From Carya illinoinensis (lineage: Eukaryota > Streptophyta > Magnoliopsida > Fagales > Juglandaceae), in NCBI RefSeq assembly GCF_018687715.1, contig NC_056760.1, positions 41,887,501-41,951,500 on the forward strand: a DNA stretch of 64,000 nucleotides, written 5' to 3'. The notes under the pieces were generated by a model. It saw only the letters and a list, made by a program, of their open reading frames with translations, ran no database searches and was not told the DNA's origin. Below, one piece after another: positions 35,573 to 44,950 of the stretch. The number at the start of each line of letters is the position of its first letter. Within the stretch, counting starts at the first letter, position 1. Both the position numbers and the translations under genes were made by a program.

Positions 35573-35677
35573 CTGAACCAAACACACAACCCATGAAATC
35601 CAAAAAAAAAAAAAAACAACGAAGAAACCAAATGCACCAAAAATAAATCCAACTTAAAAGATTAAATTAATCCATAC
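35573..35677 (-). other. Candidate 105-nt intron between gag and pol
   Basis: Minus strand: donor ACAG|GTATGG at 35678/35677 and acceptor TTGGTTCAG ending at 35573, preceded by a run of about 15 T. Inside are the gag stop (35669-35667) and AT-rich, non-conserved sequence. The gag frame ends in phase 1 and pol resumes in the matching phase, so removal yields one continuous frame at the point where related elements have an uninterrupted gag-protease junction. Confidence 0.6.
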
Positions 35678-36920
35678 CTGTGATTACTCCAGCATCATGG
35701 GTCGCTGGTGCCTCATCGTCCACCTCTCCGGGCGTGACAGCATAAACCCGGGCTTGTACTGCTTGTCTCGGGTTGGTTCTTCCACCGTGTCTACCTCCAC
35801 GGCTTCCTTGAGCTCTAACGGGACAATCCCGAGCAATATGCCCCACTTGGCCGCACCGATAACACTGGGGTCCGCTACTCGTCCGACACTCGCCCTCATG
35901 AGCTCTATTACAAATTCCACAAACAGGCATACGTCCTCCCATGCGAACACTGGAGGATGCTTGAGATCGGGTTCCAGTTCGTTGAACAAACTTCTGAGGC
36001 GAACCCGAGCTGCTTCCTTCACCAGAAAAACTTCGCCTCTTTTGCCCTGAAGGGGAGCCCAAACTCATATTATTTTCCCTCTCTATAAGGGTGGCCACAT
36101 TCACTAACTCCTGAAAAGTGGATATCCGATGGCTGACCACCAAACGACGTATATCAGGGCGTAGTCCCTCCTGAAAACGCTCAGCTCGCAACTCCTCTGT
36201 GGCAACAAGGTGAGGAGCAAATCGCTCAAGTTCTATGAACCTCCGGGCGTATTGTTCCACTGTTGCGCCCCCTTGGACCAGATTGGAGAACTCTCTTGCC
36301 TTTTGCTTCCTTACCGATGCGGGAAAGAAGCGGTCATTGAACTCTTTCTTGAAACGCTGCCAGGTCACCGCAGCGAAAGATCCCAATTCAGATTCCAGCA
36401 TCACCCTCCTGGTATCCCACCAATCAGAAGCGATACCCTGCAAAAGATAGCTGGCGTAGAGTACTTGCTGAGCTTCAGTGCATCCACACACCTCAAAGGT
36501 TTTCTCCAGATCCTTGATCCATTTTCCAGCCTGAAGAGGATCCTCATTTCCAGTAAAGTGTGGGGTCCGATGCGCTAGGAAGCGCTCATAGGTGCATCCG
36601 GCTTGCACCATGCTACTGGACCCTCCTGGATACATCCAAGGTCCTCCCTGATATGGCCAAGGACCTCCTGGTTGTGGCCAATACACTCCCTGTGGCGGAC
36701 AAGGCTCTCCTGACGGTGGATAGGGCCCTCCTGATGGTGGCCAAGGACCCCCTTGTGGTGGCCAGGGTCCTTGTGGTGGCCAAGGCCCTGCCTGTTGTGG
36801 CCTAATATTCTGTTGCATGAACTCCGTCATCTGCCGAATTGCTTCGGCTATGGAGTCATCCCTGGATGTATTGTCTTGCGGTTCCTGAGTATTTTTCCTT
36901 GGTCTCCCTGGTCTCCCCAT
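35667..36920 (-). CDS. Gypsy Gag, 417 aa
   Basis: Structural protein that packages element RNA in virus-like particles. ATG 36920 (MGRPGRPRKN) is chosen over an upstream in-frame extension to 37034, which would encode an unusual hydrophobic leader. Residues 44-100 are an unusual Gly/Pro/Trp-rich repeat (GGPWPP, GGPYPP, GGPWPY). The retrotransposon gag domain spans about 112-285 (AGKWIKDLEKTFEV, SDWWDTRR, FNDRFFPASVRKQKAREF, TVEQYARRFIELERFAP). A Cys/His cluster CGICNRAHEGEC (334-345) precedes the zinc knuckle CYRCGQVGHIARDC (353-366). The frame stops at 35669-35667, two codons after the candidate splice donor. It is intact. Confidence 0.92.
   Translation of the reverse strand: MGRPGRPRKNTQEPQDNTSRDDSIAEAIRQMTEFMQQNIRPQQAGPWPPQGPWPPQGGPWPPSGGPYPPSGEPCPPQGVYWPQPGGPWPYQGGPWMYPGGSSSMVQAGCTYERFLAHRTPHFTGNEDPLQAGKWIKDLEKTFEVCGCTEAQQVLYASYLLQGIASDWWDTRRVMLESELGSFAAVTWQRFKKEFNDRFFPASVRKQKAREFSNLVQGGATVEQYARRFIELERFAPHLVATEELRAERFQEGLRPDIRRLVVSHRISTFQELVNVATLIERENNMSLGSPSGQKRRSFSGEGSSSGSPQKFVQRTGTRSQASSSVRMGGRMPVCGICNRAHEGECRTSSGPQCYRCGQVGHIARDCPVRAQGSRGGRHGGRTNPRQAVQARVYAVTPGEVDDEAPATHDAGVITGMD
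36621..36791 (-). repeat. Gly-Pro-Trp repeat region within gag
   Basis: About seven degenerate repeats encoding GGPW/YPP-type units (Gag residues 44-100). At DNA level the plus strand shows recurring GGTGGCCAAGGACC-type words. Lies N-terminal to the capsid-like domain. Confidence 0.8.
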
Positions 36921-37186
36921 ATTCTTGTCACAACACCACTCTTGACCCTCCTTTAAGAAAACAAATAAAACCATCATAAAACCAACGAAAACAAAAACAG
37001 CACTATACCGCAAGAAACAAAAAAAAACCAGCATGCCAAGACATAACTACATAAATAAAAACAAACAAACAAGCCCACACAAATAAAACAAATAAGACAA
37101 CTATACTTAACATAATTTTCAAAACACAACTTTAAAAACATTCTGGTACTACCTACGGGACTTGTGGTTTTACCCAGAGCCAAACC

Positions 37187-37198
37187 GCTCTGATACCA
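37187..37198 (-). promoter_or_regulatory. Primer-binding site, initiator tRNA-Met type
   Basis: Minus strand TGGTATCAGAGC lies two bases inside the 5' LTR, the standard primer site complementary to the 3' end of plant initiator tRNA-Met. Confidence 0.9.
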
Positions 37199-37200
37199 CC

Positions 37201-39272
37201 TGTGACGCCCCCAAAATCCCCACGCCCGAACACGGGGAAATTGAGACGTCCGGATGGTGACAACCCGGGTCACCATCCCATCGTCGGGTGCCGAGTGTGT
37301 GCAAGGCAACAGATGTGTACAGAGAAACTCGCAGCGGATAAAGAAAGTCATAACTAAGTACCAGAATTTTCTTAACGTAATACAAGCTGTTTAAAACGTA
37401 CATAGATAAAATATTACAAAACACAAATGCAGTTTTAAACAAATATAAAAGATAGCATCAGCAACCCGGCGGAGCCGCATCCTCGGGCTCAGCCTCTTCC
37501 TCCTCATCCTCAACTCCTGCACCAAAAGCTACGGAACCACAAATGGTTCCGCAGGTAAGTAAAACCCCAAACACTACCAGATAAAAACACATATAACTCA
37601 AACAAGATACATGACACATGCCCAATGCACAAAGCCCAAAAACACCAGTTTTCCACACACGCCAAAAACCCATTTGGCCCAAAAACATAACCTTTCCGAA
37701 AAACACGCCAAAAGTCACATTTGGCCTCATAAACCATTATCCAATTTTAACCGTATGCACCATGACCTCCCCTAGGGGTCATCCGCACACCCTGGCTCCA
37801 GTGTCACACCGTAGAGTACCACCACGCATGTGACACCTAACGAGCGATGCCCAGTTCCGCGCCTCCCGCGCGTGCGTAGCCAAGCATCCTCTAGCCCTCG
37901 CCAGCGAAGGGCCACGGAGTCGGTGAGTAGGGCGATGCCCGGTTCCGCGCCCGGCGCGTTCGTAGCCAAGCACCCCCTAGTCCCGCTCCCGTCATCTCTC
38001 TCGACAACTCAGGGGACATCACTCAGTTTATTCCGCTCCCGAGTGACCAGAGGAGCTCCACCGAGATAATAACCCATCCCGGCTTGGGCTCGTGGTACAC
38101 ACGCACCCGCAATACCACTCACGCCAATACACAGGCTTTTCACGTAAATCCACAAACACACGTGCATGCACCATGAAATGCCACAACAATGCATAACAAC
38201 ATAATCAAACAACATAAAACAATTAAACAGACAACTCCGTCCTCCATCCATCCGACCCCCGAAACTCCTCGGACTCAGTCCGGAACCAACAATCAACAAC
38301 AGTAAATAATTGAATGAGCAATATATATTAAAATCTGAAAATAGGGTTTGGAAAATACTTACAGCGCTATACGGCAATTTTAGAAAACACGAGGCGTTGC
38401 AAACGGCGGAAAAACAGCAACGTCACAGTGAAATTTCACTGTGGCCGTGGGTCCGAAAAACCCACTTTTGAACGGGGACAAACTAGGACACGAGATTGAT
38501 AGGAAATGGTCTAGAGGTGGTTGTGAAGCTATTGGAAGTGACGGACGGCCGTGGGTGGCGGCGGAATGGCCGGAAATGGCCGAAAATGGCAAATCGGAAA
38601 ACAAGCTCGTGGGAGCTGCTCCGGTGGTCGTTGGAGGCCGGAAATAGGTGGGTTAGGACGGCAAGGAGTCGGTGATGAAGTGGTGAAGAAATGGTGGCCG
38701 GAGGTGGAGCGACGGCGGCGGATCGGAGCAAAATCCGTGCGCCTTTGTTGAGCTTTTTCCGGCCAAATGGCCGGCCGGTTGGGGGTGGGTTTTGGAGGGA
38801 AGGTAGACCGGAAGGAGAGGAAGAGAATGGGACCGGTGGGAGGCCGAACGGTGGCCGGACGGCGGCGGTAGGGGCTGGGGAAGGTTGACGCCGGCGTGAG
38901 GGAGAGAGAGAGAAGAGAGAGAGTGCACGGGGGGGGGTCCGAGTCGGGGAGAGAGGAGAGTGAAAAGAAAGAGAAAAAGAAAAAGAAGAAAAAAGAAAAG
39001 AAGGGAAAAAGAAAAAAGGAAAAAGAGAAAAAGAAAAAAAAGATGTGAAAAGAAATGAGGTCCAGTCCTCACTCCGGGAAAAAGAAACAAACCGCCAAAA
39101 AGATTAAAACCACAAAAACAACTAAAAGAAATAAAACACAACCTCAAATAAATTAAAATAAATTAAAAACCGACTTTAAAAACGCAATTAAAATAAAATA
39201 AAATATCTGATATATTAATTAAAATAAAAATAATTATTTCAGCGAAAATACACTTAAAAGCGGGTCATCACA
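37201..39272 (-). repeat. 5' LTR of the Gypsy element
   Basis: 2072 bp. Compared with the 3' LTR I see substitutions near 30039, 31500, 31761 and 32031 (3' LTR coordinates) and a 2-bp GA indel near 31710. Confidence 0.95.
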
Positions 39273-39592
39273 AAAACAGTGATGTCAAAGCCCTCCACCT
39301 CCATCGTGTAAACGCCTTCATCCCGTCCGAGTGAAAAAAAAAAATGGTAGCCGACTTCAATGTCCTTGACCATATAGTGAAGTTTTCAGACCACCATGAT
39401 CACTGCCAACCGACTCTTATTACTGAACGGAAACATACAAACCAAAACAAACAGGGGTGGAGGAAGGGGGGAGCCGTAGCTCCCACCCCCCTCAAACGGT
39501 TTTCTCCTTTTTTTTCTTAGAGAGAAGGAGGAGCTTCTCTCACTAGATAGTAGAAACAGAAGAATATTCAAACTTCCCCACTCGTGTTTATT

Positions 39593-39809
39593 AAAGGATA
39601 ATGTTTAGCTAGCTGCCAGAATCATGTGCTTCCAAGTGTACCGATAAATGTATTTGTTTTTTATTTTTTTATTTAATTTTATAGTATTTTTTTTTTGTGC
39701 TTTTAAAATGTTAAAAAGAATATACACACAAATATTTTTAAAAAATAAATATGCACTTATCAGTATATTTGGGAGCACGATTGTCGATCGTCCTAGCAGT
39801 GTCCTTTCT
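39593..39809. mobile_element. Possible foldback MITE beside the LINE-like insertion
   Basis: GTGCTTCCAAGTGTACCGAT (about 39629-39648) faces TATCAGTATATTTGGGAGCAC (about 39758-39778) as imperfect inverse arms, and AAAGGATAATG at the left faces CAGTGTCCTTTC at the right. It begins four bases after the LINE target duplication. No clear duplication of its own. Confidence 0.4.
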
Positions 39810-40489
39810 TAAATATTATTTTATATAGTTTGTACTTTTATTATTTGTTTTTAATGTTGACAAGATATATGAAAAACATATATAGTTTATCAATCTATAA
39901 ATATTGGAATATATTTAAAAAGAAGGCTTGCGTTTTCTCTTTTATAATAAGAGATTATATAAAACCCACGACAAAATAGAAGAAATAACAAAAAAAAAAA
40001 AAACTATGTTCGTATTTAATTGGCTGTCAATAGTAGAACAAGTGCCTTTTTCTTAGATTTCATAGAATAATGCGATTAATAAATTCCATATATAGAGTTT
40101 CTAAAATCATGCTGACTAATTTTGCAATTAGAAGATTTGCCCTAAATAACACGTACCTAGAGGCCGGGATGAATATGTGTATGTCACAATTCTTTGTCCA
40201 ACTTTAACTCATGTAAAATATTAGCAATGAAATAGACATATAAATATGAATAATAACGGAAAACAAACCCAACACTAGACTAGCAATTTTGGTGATTGAG
40301 GAAAACTTTTCTGAAAACTCTTTAAAGTAAAACCACTTCAAGGCACCCTAGTCAAAACAAACTAATTCCACTATTTAAAGATTAATATAAGTAAGTTTCT
40401 TACGAATCCATTGTTATATTTATTATAGATTATGATATTAAATATGTGAATTAATTGAATGTGGGTTATTATATATTTTAGTGAACCAT
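39810..40489. other. Intergenic AT-rich region
   Basis: No gene or element recognised. Confidence 0.5.
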
Positions 40490-40930
40490 TATCTGAAAGA
40501 AATGCATTGGTTTAGTGGTAGTGATGTGTTGTTTCAAATGAAAGGGTAAGAGTTTGAAACTCCACAAATGCACTTTCATTTATTTTGTGAAATAAGTGAA
40601 GTGTTGGACTTGGATACGCACAATACTTGGGCCGAACAGGTTGGGCCGAAGAGACATAATGCTTGGGCTAAAGAGACATCATGTATGGGCTGAACCGATT
40701 GGGCCGAAGAGGTACCACGTATGGGCTGAACAGACACAATGTTTGGGGTAGGCCGAAAAAGCACCACGCATGGGTCGAACCGGCCCATGTGAAAACCTAC
40801 TTGGTGTACTTCAAAATAATTTCAACAAAAATGTTGAATAGGTATGATTTGAACCAGTGACATGACCAAGCATGCTCTTTGGTCTCTTAATGAAACAACA
40901 TAACCTTTAAACTATAACTACCAGTTGAAA
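40490..40930. mobile_element. tRNA-like box pairs in opposite orientation (SINE-like?)
   Basis: On the plus strand TGGTTTAGTGGTAGT (about 40508-40522) resembles a pol III A box and GAGTTTGAAACTC (about 40550-40562) a B box. On the minus strand a second pair lies at about 40925-40850 (TAGTTTAAAGGTTA and ACTGGTTCAAATC). Between them are several GGGCCGAA / GGGCTGAAC repeats (40620-40790). No poly(A) or target duplication was established. Confidence 0.3.
40620..40790. repeat. Degenerate GGGCCGAA tandem words
   Basis: TTGGGCCGAA, TGGGCTGAAC and related 10-mers recur about eight times at 17-35 base intervals, alternating with GACACAAT/GACATCAT. Confidence 0.6.
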
Positions 40931-41400
40931 AGTTATAAGTTAAGAGTTGTGATTTTTAACATGATGTCACTTTACCCTCTATAAATAGAGGATGAGACCC
41001 ACGAATTTATTCATTCCATTCTCTCATTTTTTCAGTCACTTACACAATTTTGTAGAGAAACTCTGAAGAAAAAACTTCAGAATTGCTATCTGCAGTTGGT
41101 GACTTTGTTGTATCCTGAAGGTGAATTGCTTGTAACTTGGTAGCAAACTCTTTTGAGTGAGAGCAATTATCACCATAAAGATAATATTGTTCTACACGCC
41201 TCAAAGTAGCATTTATTTTTTTCAAATTACTGTATCCACACAACTTTCTTCAACATCCTTTAGATTATGAATCTTTTACTGGCCACTATAAAACCATCTA
41301 TTTTGTACTTCAAACTTGAATTCTTCTCCTGAAATATCCAGTGGTTGAACTCACCTCAATTCACAATATCACTATTCATGTTTCAATGTGTGGTTTACAA
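40931..41400 (+). promoter_or_regulatory. LTR-like or host promoter region with TATAAATA
   Basis: CTCTATAAATAGAGG (TATAAATA at 40980-40987) is a strong TATA box followed by a CT-rich leader-like stretch. No coding region follows within 2 kb, so this may be a retrotransposon LTR remnant rather than a gene promoter. Confidence 0.3.
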
Positions 41401-43494
41401 AAAATACACAAGCGATGATTCTTGTAAAAGTCCCAAAACTCTTTTCTCTCTTGGCACACTTGGGTACCTTATCAATATCTAATTGGGTAATTTTATAGAC
41501 CAATTTCGTTCTCCTTGAAAGATTCTTGAATTAATCAAACTCTTTTTAAACTTCAAAATCGCATTCATGAAAGAAAAATTATATTCATAATTCATTTTCT
41601 CATCATCTCATGATATTGTATTAGATAATAGGTTCACAAATGAAATATAATAAATAGTCTCCAATTATCTAATGTTACATCGTGGGATGGCGAGATGATG
41701 ATAAGAATTCGAATGATGAGTAGCATTACTCTTCATGAAAGAAAATCTGCAAATAAATGGCAGCTTGTCATAACAAGTTCCTACTGGAACACTAACCCTT
41801 CTTTAGAATTCTAGAAACTGTGGCCTTTATCCAAATTTCGAGTTTTGCAATTTTCAAATCTCCATCTCCATCCAATACTCTTATCTAATCAAATATAGTA
41901 TGTAGATATTATTTTAATCTCGTATCAACTCTTACCCATTTATATCCTTCTAGATAAGTCTTATCTATCAACCCAAAATGTAATAACAAAACTTACTCAT
42001 TGTCATTATCTTTATATATAACTCAAGAGAGTAAATGCAATGTCACGCCATGTACTCAGGGTGGGCCCTTTAACTTGAAATCTACAATAACAAGAATTTA
42101 AATACAAAAGTCCTAGTCCAAAGTCAAATGTTTCAAAAGTTCTTCAATAAACTGTTGACAGAATTTCTCCTAATTTATCCAAATCCACTTATGTCAGACA
42201 ACATGGACTTATCTTACATTTCTATTATAATCTTATCATGTTCTATCTATTTCAACTATCACAACCATAAAAGTTGTAAAACCCAACCCAATAATTGTTT
42301 TTTTTTTTAGTAAAAGCCCAAGTCATTAAGGTTTGGAAGAGTATACCATCAATAAAAATCCAAGCCAAACGACCTGTTAAGTACTCGACGATCAATTGGG
42401 ATCAACTGATGGATTTGCACTTAAAGTGCACCGTTTCACTAAAAGGATACCAACACATGAAATAAACTCTAAGAGTAATACTATAGAGAAGCCATTGTAG
42501 CATTACACACAACACACTCTACGTGGCAGTTTTTTCTTTTTTTAAACAAAACATGCATTTTGTTGCATGTAAAGGTTGGTTTGAATTTTGCTTTTCCCCA
42601 TTTGAAATTTGCACCGCGAAACCCTTCCTCCCTCGCCAGAACTCGCGTTGGCTTTCTCTTCCCAGTGCCAGCCCACAAGAGTGTCTCTCTATTCAATGCC
42701 ACCTTGCGAAGCTCCTTTGTCTGCCCAATGCTGCCAGTCCTCATGAGTTGACTGAACAAAGCAAACCCAAGTGAAATCCTGCGAAGACCCCTTGCCAAGC
42801 AACCAACGTCGCCCTCCCTCTGTCTAGCACCACCCTGCGACTAAGAAAGGTGAAAAAATAATACTTTCTGCTTTGTAAACCTCTGCTTTCTACTTTTGAT
42901 GATGGGTATTGCAGCTTAAGGCATGGAGAAAAAATGATGCTTTCTGCTTTGACAACCTTTGCTTTCCTAAAGTTTTGACCTCGTCCTTTTTCTTCTACGC
43001 CATACATGGAGAGATACTTTAGATTGCAATACTCTTTATAGCATTAATAAAGACATATAAGTTGTCTCATTGCTTGTTGCCTTCATTAGTATGCAATGGC
43101 AAGCTTTAGTTTATTACCTCGACTTGTTTAGCTTGGTTCCATTTCTTATGTTGCTTCTTTACGTATATGTCATTTTTGCACTTTGGCATTAGAACCCTAG
43201 GAATAATGCTATGAGAATGACTTTTCTTTTAAGGGAGCCTACCCCATAGGGGGTTTTTTTCTCATAGGGAGAGAAATTTTTTATTCACTTGAAACCATAT
43301 CAGTTGCAAGATATGGGTGAAATTGCTTTAAAAGCTCTACATTGAACATTTAAATAATTTGAACGTTTTTATGGTACCTATGCCATTGAATTGGAAACGT
43401 AAAGAGGTGTAGAAATTGAGCATGACATTTTAATTTATATTTTACTCTCTACAAACATTAATTAATGTGTTCTTACTTGTTACTTGATTATTAG
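41401..43494. other. Intergenic region before the tandem array
   Basis: No gene supported. The last 60 bases end with TTGATTATTAG at the first array exon, a good splice acceptor, so the 5' part of an ancestral gene could lie here, but no convincing exon was found. Confidence 0.45.
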
Positions 43495-44659
43495 AGAGAT
43501 GGAGGAGATACACTGGCCGTGGACACTTGCAAGAATTTATTTGGTAATACTGACATGGATATGCCCAATGATGAAATTACTGTATCCTAACTTCGAGAAA
43601 CAATGATTCAAAGTCAAGAAAGTGTAAGTGGATGAATTTATTTTTCCCGAGACTTTGAATGTATTTATCGACATAACATTAATATTTGGAATTTTATTCT
43701 TTACATATGCAGTTTGGGTAGGATGGAATACAACTGTTACAGTATGGGATGGATGGATCACAATTGCTGCAATGATTCATGTGGACTTTAATATGTCTTT
43801 GTTGATTTTAATGTATTTTTTGTGGACTTTAATATATTTTTGTGGATTTTAATGTGTCTTTTGTGGATTTTAATGTATTATTTATGGACTTTATTGTATT
43901 TTTGTGGACCGTAAGGTGTCTTTAGGGAGTTTAATGTGTCTTTTGTGGATTTTAATGTATTATTTTTGGATTTTAATGAAGTTGGTATATTGAATATAAT
44001 TCAAGACATTTTTTTTTTTTTTTGTGAAATGAGAAGATCTTTGTGGATTTAATGTATTTTGTAGCTTGAATTTAAATCAGATGTTTAATTTGTGAATTTA
44101 GGATATTTTGTGGATTTAATAGATTTTGATAGATTGAATGTAATTCGGGGCATTTTTTTTTTTATGAATTTAGGATATTTTTGTGGATTTAATAGATTTT
44201 GGTATATTAAATGTAATTCAGGGCTTTTTATTTTGTGAATTTAGAATATTATTGTGGATTTAATATATTTTGTGGTTTGAATGTAATTCAGGGTATTTTT
44301 TTGTGAATTTAGAAGATTTTTGTGGATTTAATAGATTTTTGTAGATTGAATGAAATTCAGGCATTTTTTTTTTTTTTTTTGTGAATTGAGAAGATTTTTG
44401 TGGATTTAATGTATTTTGTGACTTAAATGTAAATTAGATGCTTATTTTGTGAATTTAGGATATATTTGTGGATTTAATAGATTTTTGTAGATTGAATATA
44501 ATTCAAGGCAATTTTTTTTATTTTTTTATTTTGTGAATTTAAGATATTTTTGTAAATCATAACTTTCTAGTTCTTTAGGCACGTATTATATTTCTTAGTA
44601 ATATACTTTATTTTTATCAAATAGTCAATATAGTTCTTTCATTGTATTTTCGTACTTAG

Positions 44660-44950
44660 GGTGACGAAAGAAGTTGTCAATGAAACTGAGAAGAATGTGG
44701 GTGATGAAAAGCCTGTAGTTGAGGAAGAGGCTCCAGACAACAACAAGGAGAATCCTTCTAATGACGCTGAAGAAAAAGAACCCGAGAATAAGGTGTTTTC
44801 AATTTTTTTCTCAAATATTAGAGAGATGGAGGAGATACGCCAACCATGGACACTTGCAAGAATTTATTTGACAATGCTGACATGGATACACTCAATATTA
44901 AAATTACTGAATCCCAACTTTTTGAAACAGTAATTCAAAGTCAAGAAAGT
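44660..44950 (+). pseudogene. Array unit 1, first full exon-like block
   Basis: The open frame from 44661 encodes an acidic Glu/Asn-rich segment (EEEAPDNNKENPSNDAEEKE) and continues to a stop at 44931-44933 (PNFLKQ). A second frame from the embedded ATTAG|AGAGATGG point gives DTCKNLFDNADMDTLNI. Acceptor TACTTAG and donor AGT|GTAAGT are intact. Unknown family; no ATG start of its own. Confidence 0.5.

Larger units (their letters stand above)
30003..39272 (-). mobile_element. Full-length Ty3/Gypsy chromovirus-type LTR retrotransposon (Tekay/Del-like), 9.27 kb
   Basis: Two nearly identical LTRs (30003-32072 and 37201-39272) enclose gag and pol on the minus strand. Target duplication AAAAC flanks it (29998-30002, 39273-39277). 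LTRs read TGTGATGACC to GGGGCGTCACA on the minus strand (TG...CA). The primer-binding site and polypurine tract are in the expected places. Order protease, reverse transcriptase, RNase H, integrase, GPF module and a chromodomain-like tail identify a chromovirus, most like Tekay. The LTRs differ by about four substitutions and one 2-bp indel, so insertion is recent. One nonsense codon in pol and an intron-like gap between gag and pol are the notable departures. Confidence 0.95.
28520..39589 (-). mobile_element. LINE-like retroposed unit, interrupted by a Gypsy element
   Basis: The 13-base direct repeat CCCACTCGTGTTT occurs at 28520-28532 and 39577-39589. Next to the left copy is a poly(T) tract (28533-28549), that is, a poly(A) tail on the minus strand. 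Long target duplication plus a tail is the signature of target-primed (LINE-type) insertion. Without the nested Gypsy element the unit is about 1.77 kb. The minus-strand 3' part looks like untranslated sequence; no reverse transcriptase is present, so it is a 5'-truncated LINE or another retroposed transcript. A short minus-strand open frame spans the Gypsy insertion point when the 5-bp duplication is counted once. Confidence 0.6.

Noticed and set aside
43628..43852. Hydrophobic open frames (VDFNVSLWILMYFLW type) repeated across 43-58 kb
   Set aside because: They translate the short TGTGGATTTTAATGTATTTT sub-repeats after the second exon-like block; the membrane-like look comes from T-rich DNA.
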